NCBI GenBank assembly: GCA_021815005.1 | Contig: JAKAHL010000157.1 | Span: 1-5,366, forward strand | DNA from: Chloroflexota bacterium | Lineage (GTDB): Bacteria > Chloroflexota > Limnocylindria > Limnocylindrales > CSP1-4 | Direction of reading: 5' to 3' | Length of the DNA: 5,366 nucleotides | Shown: one piece after another, positions 1 through 5,324 of the stretch | Layout of the letters: each line of letters starts with the position of its first letter | Position numbering within the stretch: position 1 is the first letter of the stretch | Translations under genes and position numbers: made by a program | Notes under the pieces: generated by a model | Seen by the model: only the letters and a program-made list of their open reading frames with translations | Told to the model about the DNA's origin: nothing | Database searches by the model: none

Positions 1-1
1 C

Positions 2-322
2 CGGGCGGAGGACGGCGCCATCGAGGCGTCCGTCGTGCCCACCGCGGTGCCGGCCGGCTCGCCGTTCGGCCGCTGCGATGGTGTCCTCAACCGCGTCGAG
101 GTGGACGCGACGCCCGTCGGCCGGGTGGCCTTCGAGGGCCCCGGCGCCGGTGGCTCCGCCGCCGCCGCCGCGGTCCTGGCGGATCTCGTGTCGATCGCCC
201 GCGGCCTGGGCTCGACCTGGGCCGGCGCGGTCCGCGCCGAGCGCGCCGAGGCCGCCGTGCGCCCGGTGCCGGCCGAGTGCATCGCCGCCCCGTCCGGCGC
301 CTGCTACCCGGTCGGGGACTGA
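2..322 (+). CDS. hom: Homoserine dehydrogenase, C-terminal fragment (5' end outside window)
   Basis: Homoserine dehydrogenase reduces L-aspartate 4-semialdehyde to L-homoserine with NAD(P)H in the cytoplasm, at the branch to threonine and methionine. Only the last 106 codons are present; the frame is open from base 2 and stops at TGA 320-322. The visible part matches the end of the catalytic domain. It has the segment IEASVVPTAVP, then DGVLNRVEV, then the glycine-rich GPGAGG followed by an Ala-rich helix (AVLADLVSIARG), which is the family's typical order. Only about 38 residues follow that helix, too few for the roughly 80-residue C-terminal ACT domain found in many bacterial Hom proteins. 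This copy therefore seems to lack ACT-type feedback control (inference). The stop lies 5 bases before the thrB start, as expected for one operon. The protein's N-terminus and the operon promoter are outside the window. Confidence 0.9.
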   Translation, partial: RAEDGAIEASVVPTAVPAGSPFGRCDGVLNRVEVDATPVGRVAFEGPGAGGSAAAAAVLADLVSIARGLGSTWAGAVRAERAEAAVRPVPAECIAAPSGACYPVGD

Positions 323-327
323 CGGCG

Positions 328-1320
328 ATGCCGCCTCGCTCCCAGGTCGCGGGCCACTGGCAGACCCCCGGCGACTGGTCGCCCGTCCTGGGACGGCGCC
401 TGGTCGTGGACATCCCCGCCTCGACAGCCAACCTCGGCGCCGGCTACGACTGCCTCGGCCTCGCGCTCGAGCTCTGCAACCGCGTGACCGTGGAGGCGAT
501 CGACGGCGACGGCTCGATCGAGCTCGTGACCACCGGCGAGGGCGTGGGCGAGCTGGGCGGCGAGCGCTCCAACCGCTTCGTGATGGGCCTCGAGTCGGCC
601 ATCGAGGCGCAGCTGGGGCCGCGTCCCCCGGCCATCGGCTGGCGGATCAGCGCCCACAACCGGATCCCGCTCTCGCGAGGGCTGGGGTCGTCGGCGGCCG
701 CGGCCGTCGGCGGCGTGTGGGCCGGTAACGTCCTGGGCGGCGGGTCGCTCCCCATGCCGACGATGCTGCGCCTGGCCACGGACATCGAGGGCCACCCGGA
801 CAACGCGTCGGCGGCGCTCATGGGCGGCTTCGTGGTGTCGGCGCACCTGGGCCAGCGGGTGGAGGCGGTGCGGTTCGACGCTCCCGACGGGCTGCGCGCG
901 GTGCTGTTCATCCCGGACCGGCGCCTGTCCACCGCGGACATGCGGCGCGTGCTCCCGGCCGAGGTGCCGCTCCGGGACGCGGTGTCGAACATGAGCCGCA
1001 TCGCGATCGGCGTGGCCGGGATTGCCTCGGGGCGCTACGACCTGCTCGCGGACCTGACCGTGGACCGCATCCACGAGCCGTACCGATCCGTCGCCTACCC
1101 GCAGCTGCCGCGTCTGACGGGCGCGGCCCGGGCGGCCGGGGCGCTGGGCGCGTTCCTCTCCGGCGCTGGCTCCACGGTGCTCGCCTTCGTGGCGCCCGGG
1201 GCCGACGCCGCGCCGGTCGAGAACGCCCTGCGCGAGGCGGCCGAGGCCGCGGGCCTGTCCGGGCGGACGGACGTCGTGGCGCCCCGCAACCTCGGGCCCG
1301 AGGTGGTCGAGGGCGCCTAG
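328..1320 (+). CDS. thrB: Homoserine kinase (GHMP kinase family)
   Basis: Homoserine kinase phosphorylates L-homoserine with ATP to O-phospho-L-homoserine, the substrate of threonine synthase; it is cytoplasmic. The 330-residue product has the GHMP-kinase motifs in order. Motif 1 is PASTANLGAGYDCLGLAL at about residues 30-47. The ATP-binding loop IPLSRGLGSSAAAAVGG is at about 113-129. EGHPDNASAALMGG is at about 154-167, and motif 3, GAFLSGAGSTVLAF, is at about 274-287. Length is normal for the family. ATG 328 is preferred because it sits 5 bases after the hom stop and has a purine run (GGGGA, 314-318) upstream. It gives about 25 extra residues before the first strand. GTG 406 is an alternative that would start directly at the core fold, and an open extension back to 277 overlaps hom. 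The gene is probably cotranscribed and partly translationally coupled with hom. No threonine synthase gene is seen downstream, so thrC must lie elsewhere or upstream of hom. Confidence 0.95.
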   Translation: MPPRSQVAGHWQTPGDWSPVLGRRLVVDIPASTANLGAGYDCLGLALELCNRVTVEAIDGDGSIELVTTGEGVGELGGERSNRFVMGLESAIEAQLGPRPPAIGWRISAHNRIPLSRGLGSSAAAAVGGVWAGNVLGGGSLPMPTMLRLATDIEGHPDNASAALMGGFVVSAHLGQRVEAVRFDAPDGLRAVLFIPDRRLSTADMRRVLPAEVPLRDAVSNMSRIAIGVAGIASGRYDLLADLTVDRIHEPYRSVAYPQLPRLTGAARAAGALGAFLSGAGSTVLAFVAPGADAAPVENALREAAEAAGLSGRTDVVAPRNLGPEVVEGA

Positions 1321-1325
1321 CGACG

Positions 1326-1351
1326 GCCCTGGCGACGACCGCGCCCAGGGC
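1326..1351. terminator. Candidate bidirectional terminator hairpin between convergent genes
   Basis: GCCCTGG (1326-1332) is perfectly complementary to CCAGGGC (1345-1351), with a 12-base loop. It starts 5 bases after the thrB stop and ends on the first base of the reverse-complemented esterase stop codon (1351-1353). No T-tract follows on either strand, so it is not a canonical intrinsic terminator. The placement between two convergent genes supports a transcript-end role, but short inverted repeats are common by chance in DNA this GC-rich. Confidence 0.4.
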
Positions 1352-2589
1352 TAGCCGCCGAGCACCCGGAGCGCGAGCGGGAGCCAGCGATGGAGGTCGC
1401 GCTGCCAGTAGGGCCAGTCGTGCGTGCCGCTGCCGTAGGCGTCCGCGGTCACCGGGATGTGCCGCGCCCGGAGGGCAGCGACGAAGGCCGCGCTCTCGGT
1501 CCCCACCTCCGCCTCCTGCCGGTCCCGCTTCGCCCCGGCGGCGTTGAGGGGCCCCGGCTGTCCGTTCCCGTAGGCGACGTAGAGGGCCGTGCCCGCGAGG
1601 GCCGCCGGGTGATCGGTCGGGTCGCGCGCCAGCCACAGATCGGGACGCGCGGCCTGATTGCCCCACATGGCGTCCGGCGCCCCGATCGACCAGCCCCGGG
1701 CCGCCTCGGCCGCCGGGTCCAGGACGCCGCTGAACGACGCGGCGGCGAGGAACATCCCGGGGTGGCGCGCGGCGTACTCCATCGCCCCGTAGCCGCCCAT
1801 CGACTGGCCGGCGATGACGCGCCGGTCCCCGGCCCGCCAGTTCCGCTCGAGCAGCTGGCGCAGCTCGACGAGATGGAAGGTCTCCCACGCCGGCGGGCCG
1901 CCCCTGCCGCCGTTCCACCAGTTCGAGTACCACCCGCCGCCCGCGTCGGGCATCACGACGAGCAGGCCCATCGCGGCGGTCGCCTTCTCGACATCGGTGT
2001 TCTGCGTCCACTCGGTGTGGTCGCCGCCCGCGCCGCACAGCAGGTACAGGACCGGCCAGCGAGCGGCGGGACGGGCGGCGAACTGGCTCGGCAGCAGGAT
2101 CCGGACCGTCACGGTCCGGCCGAGCGGTCCGTTGCCGGGCGCGAACCTCCCGAGGGCGGGCGAGACGATCGTCAGGTCGCGAGTGCGCGCATCGACCTTG
2201 GTGACCGCGACGATCCGGGCACCGTCGTCGGCGGGGAGGCTGCGGATCGCCAGGGCCGACACGGACGGGCGGGCTCCGGTCGTGGGCAGCGCGGTGGCGG
2301 AGGCGGCCGGGGTTGGCGTGGCCGCTGGGGTGGCGCTTGGCGTGGCGGCCGGGATCGTCGTGGCGGCCAGCGGGGGCGCAGCGGCGGACGGCGACGGGGC
2401 GGCGGTCACCGCGAGCGTGGCGGGCGACGGGGACGGCGGGGCGCTCGTGCCGCAGCCGCCCAGCAGCCCGGCTGCGACGACGATGGTGGCGAGCCATGGC
2501 CGCCGCCGGGCGTGCCGGACGGGTTCGGTGTCCACCGCCCGGGCGTGTCGGGCCCATCGCCGGGCAGGTCGGTCATCAGCGCGTGCCAC
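1351..2589 (-). CDS. Secreted lipoprotein esterase, antigen 85/esterase D-like alpha/beta hydrolase
   Basis: Predicted exported serine hydrolase of the esterase D/antigen 85 type; the substrate is unknown. In the 412-residue reading, Arg-rich residues 25-30 and a hydrophobic stretch (about 32-43) precede a lipobox LGGC, with Cys46 the likely lipidation site. A low-complexity Pro/Ala/Ser/Thr linker (about 50-108) would hold the catalytic domain off the membrane. The domain opens with RDLTIVSPAL (138-147) and WPVLYLLCG (178-186). The nucleophile elbow GQSMGGYGAM has Ser263, and the C-terminal GTHDWPYW has His390. The acid is probably one of the Glu residues at about 359-365. The segment VVMPDAGGGWYSNWW (211-225) resembles antigen 85 proteins. 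The start is uncertain: GTG 2589 has AGGA a few bases upstream. GTG 2535 would give a more ordinary signal peptide but has no clear ribosome site. True mycolyltransferase activity is not implied; a general esterase is safer. It lies opposite thrB and divergent from the RibD-like gene. Confidence 0.88.
   Translation of the reverse strand: MARADDRPARRWARHARAVDTEPVRHARRRPWLATIVVAAGLLGGCGTSAPPSPSPATLAVTAAPSPSAAAPPLAATTIPAATPSATPAATPTPAASATALPTTGARPSVSALAIRSLPADDGARIVAVTKVDARTRDLTIVSPALGRFAPGNGPLGRTVTVRILLPSQFAARPAARWPVLYLLCGAGGDHTEWTQNTDVEKATAAMGLLVVMPDAGGGWYSNWWNGGRGGPPAWETFHLVELRQLLERNWRAGDRRVIAGQSMGGYGAMEYAARHPGMFLAAASFSGVLDPAAEAARGWSIGAPDAMWGNQAARPDLWLARDPTDHPAALAGTALYVAYGNGQPGPLNAAGAKRDRQEAEVGTESAAFVAALRARHIPVTADAYGSGTHDWPYWQRDLHRWLPLALRVLGG
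2313..2346. repeat. Imperfect 24-bp-period repeat encoding the Thr-Pro linker
   Basis: TTGGCGTGGC occurs at 2313-2322 and again at 2337-2346, offset by 24 bases, i.e. 8 codons of the minus-strand esterase. It lies in the region encoding the Ala/Thr/Pro linker (ATPSATPA followed by ATPTPAAS). Because the period is a whole number of codons, units could be gained or lost without a frameshift, so linker length may vary between strains. This is inferred. Confidence 0.5.
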
Positions 2590-2650
2590 CCCTGCATCCT
2601 GCCACTCGCTCGCAACTCCCGCGCCCGGGGCGGCGCCATCGGCGCGCGTG

Positions 2651-2683
2651 CCGGCCTCCGACCGGCCGGTTACAGTGGGCGGT
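2651..2683 (+). promoter_or_regulatory. Candidate promoter with adjoining palindrome, upstream of the RibD-like gene
   Basis: The hexamer TACAGT (2671-2676) matches the -10 consensus TATAAT at four of six positions, including the conserved T1, A2 and T6. It would place transcription start near 2683, about 30 bases before the ATG at 2715. No convincing -35 hexamer is seen at the usual distance. Directly upstream is the perfect 10-bp palindrome ACCGGCCGGT (2661-2670). It overlaps a 6-bp inverted repeat, CCGGCC (2651-2656) with GGCCGG (2664-2669). A regulator binding there would block RNA polymerase, but a GC-only palindrome can arise by chance in this composition. Confidence 0.35.
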
Positions 2684-2703
2684 GAGCGTTGCGCCAGTCA
2701 GCC

Positions 2704-2710
2704 GGGAGGA
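2704..2710 (+). promoter_or_regulatory. Ribosome binding site for the RibD-like gene
   Basis: GGGAGGA lies 4 bases before ATG 2715 and contains the GGAGG core. It fixes the start at 2715 although the same frame stays open far upstream, antisense to the esterase. Confidence 0.8.
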
Positions 2711-2714
2711 CGCC

Positions 2715-3356
2715 ATGGCCGTTCGCGTGGACCTGAACATCTCGCTGGACGGCTTCGCGACCACGACCGACCAGACGCCCGACGACCCGATGGGCCGCGA
2801 CTGGGCGCGCCTGGTCGAGGCCTACGTTGCCACCCGAACCTTCCGGTCCCGGGTGCTGCGCGACGCGTCGGGCGAGGGGACGACCGGCGTGGACGACCGC
2901 TACGCGGCGGCGTATTTCGCCGAGGTGGGCGCGGAGATCATGGGGGCGGGGATGTTCGGCCTCCACGCCGCCGGCGACGACCCGGCGTGGCGCGGCTGGT
3001 GGGGCGACGAGCCGCCGTTCCACTGCCCGGTGTTCGTGCTCACGCACCGGCCACGGCCGGCGCTCGAGATGGCGGGCGGCACGACGTTCCGCTTCCAGTC
3101 CGCGACGCCCCGCGAGGCGCTGGACCTCGCCCTGGCCGCCGCGGGCGGGCGTGACGTGCGGGTCGGCGGCGGCGCCACCGTGGCGCGGGAGTTCCTTCGC
3201 GCCGGGCTCGTGGACCGGCTGCACGTCGCCATCGCCCCGATCCTGCTCGGCCGCGGCATCCGGCTCTGGGACGACCTCCGCGGGCTCGAGCAGGGCTACC
3301 GCGTGACCTCGGAGGTGGCCGAGAGCGGGACGACGCACCTGACCTTCTCGCGCTGA
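2715..3356 (+). CDS. RibD C-terminal domain / dihydrofolate reductase-like protein
   Basis: A 213-residue predicted cytoplasmic NADPH-dependent reductase of the RibD_C family, with the dihydrofolate reductase fold. The first strand and loop are NISLDGF (8-14), typical of these stand-alone proteins. It is followed by EIMGAGMFG (74-82), where relatives have a G-R-x-T/M-F type cofactor segment, then PFHCPVFVLTHRPRP (101-115). The strongest signature is VRVGGGATVAREFLRAGLVD (149-168), continuing into LHVAIAPILLGRG (169-181). This matches the family's G-G-G dinucleotide-binding turn and the following strand. No deaminase domain precedes it, so it is not a complete RibD. Members of this group often have no proven substrate; neither riboflavin nor folate synthesis can be claimed. 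The gene is alone on its strand, divergent from the esterase and convergent with the flavin-binding protein gene. Confidence 0.9.
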   Translation: MAVRVDLNISLDGFATTTDQTPDDPMGRDWARLVEAYVATRTFRSRVLRDASGEGTTGVDDRYAAAYFAEVGAEIMGAGMFGLHAAGDDPAWRGWWGDEPPFHCPVFVLTHRPRPALEMAGGTTFRFQSATPREALDLALAAAGGRDVRVGGGATVAREFLRAGLVDRLHVAIAPILLGRGIRLWDDLRGLEQGYRVTSEVAESGTTHLTFSR

Positions 3357-3364
3357 GACGGCCT

Positions 3365-3438
3365 CCGCGCCAGCCCTGGCCCGGGCACGCGGCACCCCCG
3401 GCCGCCCCCCGCAACACCTGCCAGGCGGGCGTCGCCCG
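3365..3438. terminator. Candidate terminator hairpins in the convergent gap
   Basis: Two inverted repeats follow the RibD-like stop at 3356. The first pairs CCGCG (3365-3369) with CGCGG (3388-3392) and, inside it, GCCC (3373-3376) with GGGC (3383-3386). The second is CGGGC (3426-3430) with GCCCG (3434-3438) around a 3-base loop. Neither has a T-tract. The 125-base gap (3357-3481) separates two convergent genes and shows no reading frame I would call. Confidence 0.35.
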
Positions 3439-3464
3439 GCGTCCGGCCTCGTCGTGGGCCGCAA

Positions 3465-3492
3465 GGGCTAGGGGACGCGGGCTATGGGACGC
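3465..3492. repeat. 14-bp tandem duplication across the 3' end of the flavin-binding protein gene
   Basis: GGGCTAGGGGACGC (3465-3478) is followed without a gap by GGGCTATGGGACGC (3479-3492); 13 of 14 bases match. The second copy contains the minus-strand stop codon (CTA on the plus strand, 3482-3484) and the last codons of the gene. The first copy lies just beyond the stop. Because 14 is not a multiple of 3, the copied stop triplet is in another frame. Confidence 0.85.
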
Positions 3493-4156
3493 GCACCTCG
3501 GGCAGCGGCGTGCCGGGCTGGACGAAGGCGTCGGGCTCGGGCTCGCCGCGGACGGTCCGCACCGGGATGAGCCCGGCCCAGGCGGGCCAGGCCTCGTCGC
3601 CCGGGTCATCGTGCGGCGCCTCGCTGCGGACCTTGGCCGAGGACTCGGCGAGGTCCACGTACATCACGCCGGCCGCCTTGCGCTCCGGCTCGGTCATCGG
3701 CCGCAGCTGGGCCCAGCGACCGGGGTACAGCGCCTCGATCAGGCCCTCGAGCGCGCGCTCCGCCTCGCCCGGGTCCGTGACGAGGCGCGCCGTCCCGAGG
3801 ACCATCGCCGAGCGGTAGTTGACCGAGTGGTTCGTGGCCGCGCGGGCCAGCACCAGGCCGTCGAGGTGGTACACCGTCACGCAGACCGGCTTCCCATCCG
3901 CCTCGCGCAGCATCCGGCTGCCCGCCGATCCGTGCCAGTACAGACGATCCCCCTCGCGCCAGACGTTGACGGGGATGCCGAACGGCTGGCCGCCCTGGAC
4001 GAACGAGACGACGCCCACGGCCGACGCGTCCACGATGGCGTCGACCGCATCGCGGTCATACCGTCCGCGCATCGGCTTGCGCCGGAGTCGGACGCGGTCG
4101 GACGCGGGCGCCGCGGGCTCGCCGCGGCGTTCGGGGACGGGCGTGGCGTCGGTCAT
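3482..4156 (-). CDS. Pyridoxamine 5'-phosphate oxidase-like flavin-binding protein (NimA-like)
   Basis: A 224-residue protein of the split-barrel FMN-binding superfamily, in the group annotated as pyridoxamine 5'-phosphate oxidase family or NimA-like. A disordered, charged N-terminus (about 1-25) leads to RRKPMRGRYDRDAVDAIVDA (25-44). The barrel strands follow: VGVVSFVQGGQPFGIPVNVW (47-66) and RLYWHGSAGSRML (71-83), then VCVTVYHLDGLVLARA (91-106). Next comes the group's hallmark NHSVNYRS (109-116). The G-S-x-x-S-R pattern probably contacts the flavin phosphate. The reaction is unknown; relatives include nitroimidazole reductases and heme- or F420-related proteins, and this is not evidence of vitamin B6 synthesis. 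ATG 4156 is chosen because ATGA (4156-4153) overlaps the stop of the upstream small gene, implying translational coupling. An in-frame GTG at 4174 is the longer alternative. Confidence 0.9.
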   Translation of the reverse strand: MTDATPVPERRGEPAAPASDRVRLRRKPMRGRYDRDAVDAIVDASAVGVVSFVQGGQPFGIPVNVWREGDRLYWHGSAGSRMLREADGKPVCVTVYHLDGLVLARAATNHSVNYRSAMVLGTARLVTDPGEAERALEGLIEALYPGRWAQLRPMTEPERKAAGVMYVDLAESSAKVRSEAPHDDPGDEAWPAWAGLIPVRTVRGEPEPDAFVQPGTPLPEVRVP

Positions 4157-4386
4157 CGCCGATACAGGATCCACAGGGACATCGCGACCGCGTACGCGGG
4201 CGCGCCGTAGCCGCCCTGCGGGGCCTGCAGCCCCGTCTGGGTGCCGATGCCGCCGATGTTGGCGATCCGCCAGCCGTCCGCGGCACGCCGCGAGGCATCG
4301 GCCGCGACCCAGTCCCAGAGCGCCTCCCCGAGCGAGGTGTCGGCGGTCACCAGGAGCTGGTCGTCGCCGATGAGCCGTTCCTTCAT
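4153..4386 (-). CDS. Small conserved-looking protein of unknown function (77 residues)
   Basis: I do not recognise this protein. It has 77 residues, beginning MKERLIGDDQLLVTADTSLG, with an amphipathic helix-like middle (EALWDWVAADASRRAADGW, 21-39). A Gly-rich stretch follows (IANIGGIGT, 41-49), then a C-terminal hydrophobic strand or short helix ending LWILYRR (71-77). The A-x-x-G-W pattern followed by a strand recalls small DUF4177-like proteins, but the match is too weak to assign. The hydrophobic end is short for a transmembrane segment. That the gene is real is supported by AAGGAGG at 4392-4398, 5 bases before the ATG, which is the best Shine-Dalgarno sequence in the window. It is also supported by the ATGA overlap with the flavin-binding protein gene. 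It is probably expressed with that gene and may act with it (inference). Confidence 0.75.
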   Translation of the reverse strand: MKERLIGDDQLLVTADTSLGEALWDWVAADASRRAADGWRIANIGGIGTQTGLQAPQGGYGAPAYAVAMSLWILYRR

Positions 4387-4391
4387 GGACC

Positions 4392-4398
4392 CCTCCTT
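4392..4398 (-). promoter_or_regulatory. Strong Shine-Dalgarno sequence for the 77-residue gene
   Basis: The minus strand reads AAGGAGG, then 5 bases, then ATG at 4386. This close match to the anti-SD sequence decides the start of the small gene and indicates efficient translation. Confidence 0.85.
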
Positions 4399-4414
4399 GG
4401 TGATGTGGGATGCC

Positions 4415-4420
4415 AGCCTA
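4415..4420 (-). promoter_or_regulatory. Weak candidate -10 element upstream of the 77-residue gene
   Basis: The minus strand reads TAGGCT, keeping T1, A2 and T6 of the -10 consensus. Transcription would start near 4408, giving a leader of about 20 bases with the ribosome site inside it. No clear -35 is visible. If real, the 77-residue gene and the flavin-binding protein gene form their own two-gene operon. Confidence 0.25.
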
Positions 4421-4422
4421 GC

Positions 4423-4437
4423 GCGGGCCGCGCCCGC
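4423..4437 (-). terminator. Candidate hairpin after the dienelactone hydrolase gene
   Basis: GCGGGC (4423-4428) pairs perfectly with GCCCGC (4432-4437) around a 3-base loop. It starts about 18 bases after the dienelactone hydrolase stop (4456-4458) and ends just before the candidate -10 of the small gene. It may end or attenuate the upstream transcript. There is no T-tract, so the call is tentative. Confidence 0.3.
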
Positions 4438-4455
4438 CGGTGGGCCGCCCGCACC

Positions 4456-5217
4456 TCATTTCGCGACGCCCATGAACCCCAGCGTCTGCGCCCAGGCGCG
4501 CTCGCTCGCGTCGGCGAAGTCGGCTGCCTTGCGGTCGAAGAAGGAGTGCGGCGCGCCCGCATAGGTGGTGATGCGATGCTCGACCCCGGCTCGCTCGAGG
4601 GCCGTCTCGAACTCGGCCACCGCGGAAGCGGGGATGCCCTCGTCCGCCCCGCCGAAGATGCCCAGGATCGGGCAGGTGAACGTGGCGGCCACGTCGGCCG
4701 GGGCGGGGGTGTCGTTGCGCGACGCGCCGGTCGGCCAGCCGTAGAAGCCGATCGCCCCTGCCAGCCCGAGGTCGGCCATCGTCGCGGTCAGGAAGCACAG
4801 GCGGCCGCCCATGCAGAAGCCGGTGGTGTACAGGCGCTCCACGCCTGCGACGCTGCGCAGGTGCGCGGCCGCGGCGCGGACGTCGGCCGACATACCCGCA
4901 TAGGTCGTGGCCGCGACATGCGGCGCATAGTCGAAGCCGGGGCCGCGGTCGGAGATGCCCGCGGTCCGGCCGAAGTAGTCGATGGCGATGGCATCTACGC
5001 CGTGCTCGGCGAACCGCTCGGTGAGCTCGCGATAGTAGGTGTGGAGGCCGCGGACGTCCGGCAGGATCACGATCGCCGCGCCGGTGGGTCGCGCCGCGCG
5101 GGCGACGTAGGCCGCGAAGCGGTTGCCGTCTCCCGCCTCCAGCGCAACGTCGGCCGCGTCGCGTATGCCGGTGGGGTCGGGGACGATCGGCGGGTGGGAG
5201 TCGTGGTCGAAGCACAT
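4456..5217 (-). CDS. Dienelactone hydrolase family protein
   Basis: A 253-residue cytoplasmic alpha/beta hydrolase of the dienelactone hydrolase (carboxymethylenebutenolidase) family. Classical members open dienelactone to maleylacetate in chlorocatechol degradation; many family members act on other esters or lactones. The catalytic triad is readable: Cys135 in GFCMGG (133-138), Asp192 in GGADEGIP (189-196) and His224 in GAPHSFFDRK (221-230). The N-terminus MCFDHDSHPP resembles that of a common subgroup. The segment LPDVRGLHTYYRELTERFAE (52-71) corresponds to the region that holds Glu36 in the Pseudomonas enzyme; Asp54 seems to take its place. No chlorocatechol dioxygenase, cycloisomerase or maleylacetate reductase gene is nearby, so a role in aromatic degradation is not supported. 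ATG 5217 is fixed by GGAGG at 5225-5229. The gap to the next gene is 69 bases, so it may or may not share its transcript. Confidence 0.93.
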   Translation of the reverse strand: MCFDHDSHPPIVPDPTGIRDAADVALEAGDGNRFAAYVARAARPTGAAIVILPDVRGLHTYYRELTERFAEHGVDAIAIDYFGRTAGISDRGPGFDYAPHVAATTYAGMSADVRAAAAHLRSVAGVERLYTTGFCMGGRLCFLTATMADLGLAGAIGFYGWPTGASRNDTPAPADVAATFTCPILGIFGGADEGIPASAVAEFETALERAGVEHRITTYAGAPHSFFDRKAADFADASERAWAQTLGFMGVAK

Positions 5218-5224
5218 GGTCGGG

Positions 5225-5229
5225 CCTCC
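5225..5229 (-). promoter_or_regulatory. Ribosome binding site for the dienelactone hydrolase gene
   Basis: The minus strand reads GGAGG, 7 bases before ATG 5217. This ideal spacing supports the chosen start. Confidence 0.8.
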
Positions 5230-5257
5230 GGGATCGGGACGCAGTTCGCGAGCGCCG

Positions 5258-5289
5258 ATTGTGGCGCAGGGCGGCGAAACGCGGGTCAG
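5258..5289 (-). promoter_or_regulatory. Weak promoter candidate for the dienelactone hydrolase gene
   Basis: The minus strand has CACAAT (5263-5258), four of six matches to TATAAT. It also has CTGACC (5289-5284), four of six to TTGACA, but the 20-base spacing is longer than ideal. The leader would be about 35 bases. This is the least GC-rich patch upstream of the gene. Confidence 0.3.
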
Positions 5290-5301
5290 CGGGCGCTGAG
5301 C

Positions 5302-5324
5302 CGGGACGATCCGTGCGCGTCCCG
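5302..5324. other. 7-bp perfect inverted repeat upstream of the dienelactone hydrolase gene
   Basis: CGGGACG (5302-5308) pairs with CGTCCCG (5318-5324) around a 9-base loop. It could end transcription of a gene lying beyond the right edge or be an operator above the dienelactone hydrolase promoter. There is no T-tract. The rest of 5218-5366 shows no gene I can support. Confidence 0.35.

Noticed and set aside
908..2557. A 549-residue open frame on the minus strand covering part of thrB and the esterase
   Set aside because: It is a frame-shifted shadow of the esterase that also runs antisense into thrB. The composition is Arg/Pro/Ala-rich without motifs.
1390..2685. A 431-residue open frame on the plus strand through the esterase region
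   Set aside because: It is antisense to a clear lipoprotein hydrolase gene. Its product is Arg/Gly-rich with no recognisable domain, as expected from GC-rich third positions read on the other strand.
2313..2714. Possible N-terminal extension of the RibD-like protein
   Set aside because: The frame is open upstream, but the added residues are Arg-rich and antisense to the esterase. The GGGAGGA before ATG 2715 and the NISLDGF start of the fold fit the short form.
1814..3154. A 446-residue plus-strand frame over the esterase 5' region and the RibD-like gene
   Set aside because: It overlaps two well-supported genes in other frames and shows only low-complexity sequence.
3611..4210. Plus-strand frames opposite the flavin-binding protein gene
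   Set aside because: They are antisense shadows; the minus strand has the NHSVNYRS hallmark and the coupled start.
4418..5215. A 265-residue minus-strand frame over the dienelactone hydrolase gene
   Set aside because: It is an out-of-frame shadow of the hydrolase whose product is dominated by Arg/Gly/His with no motifs.
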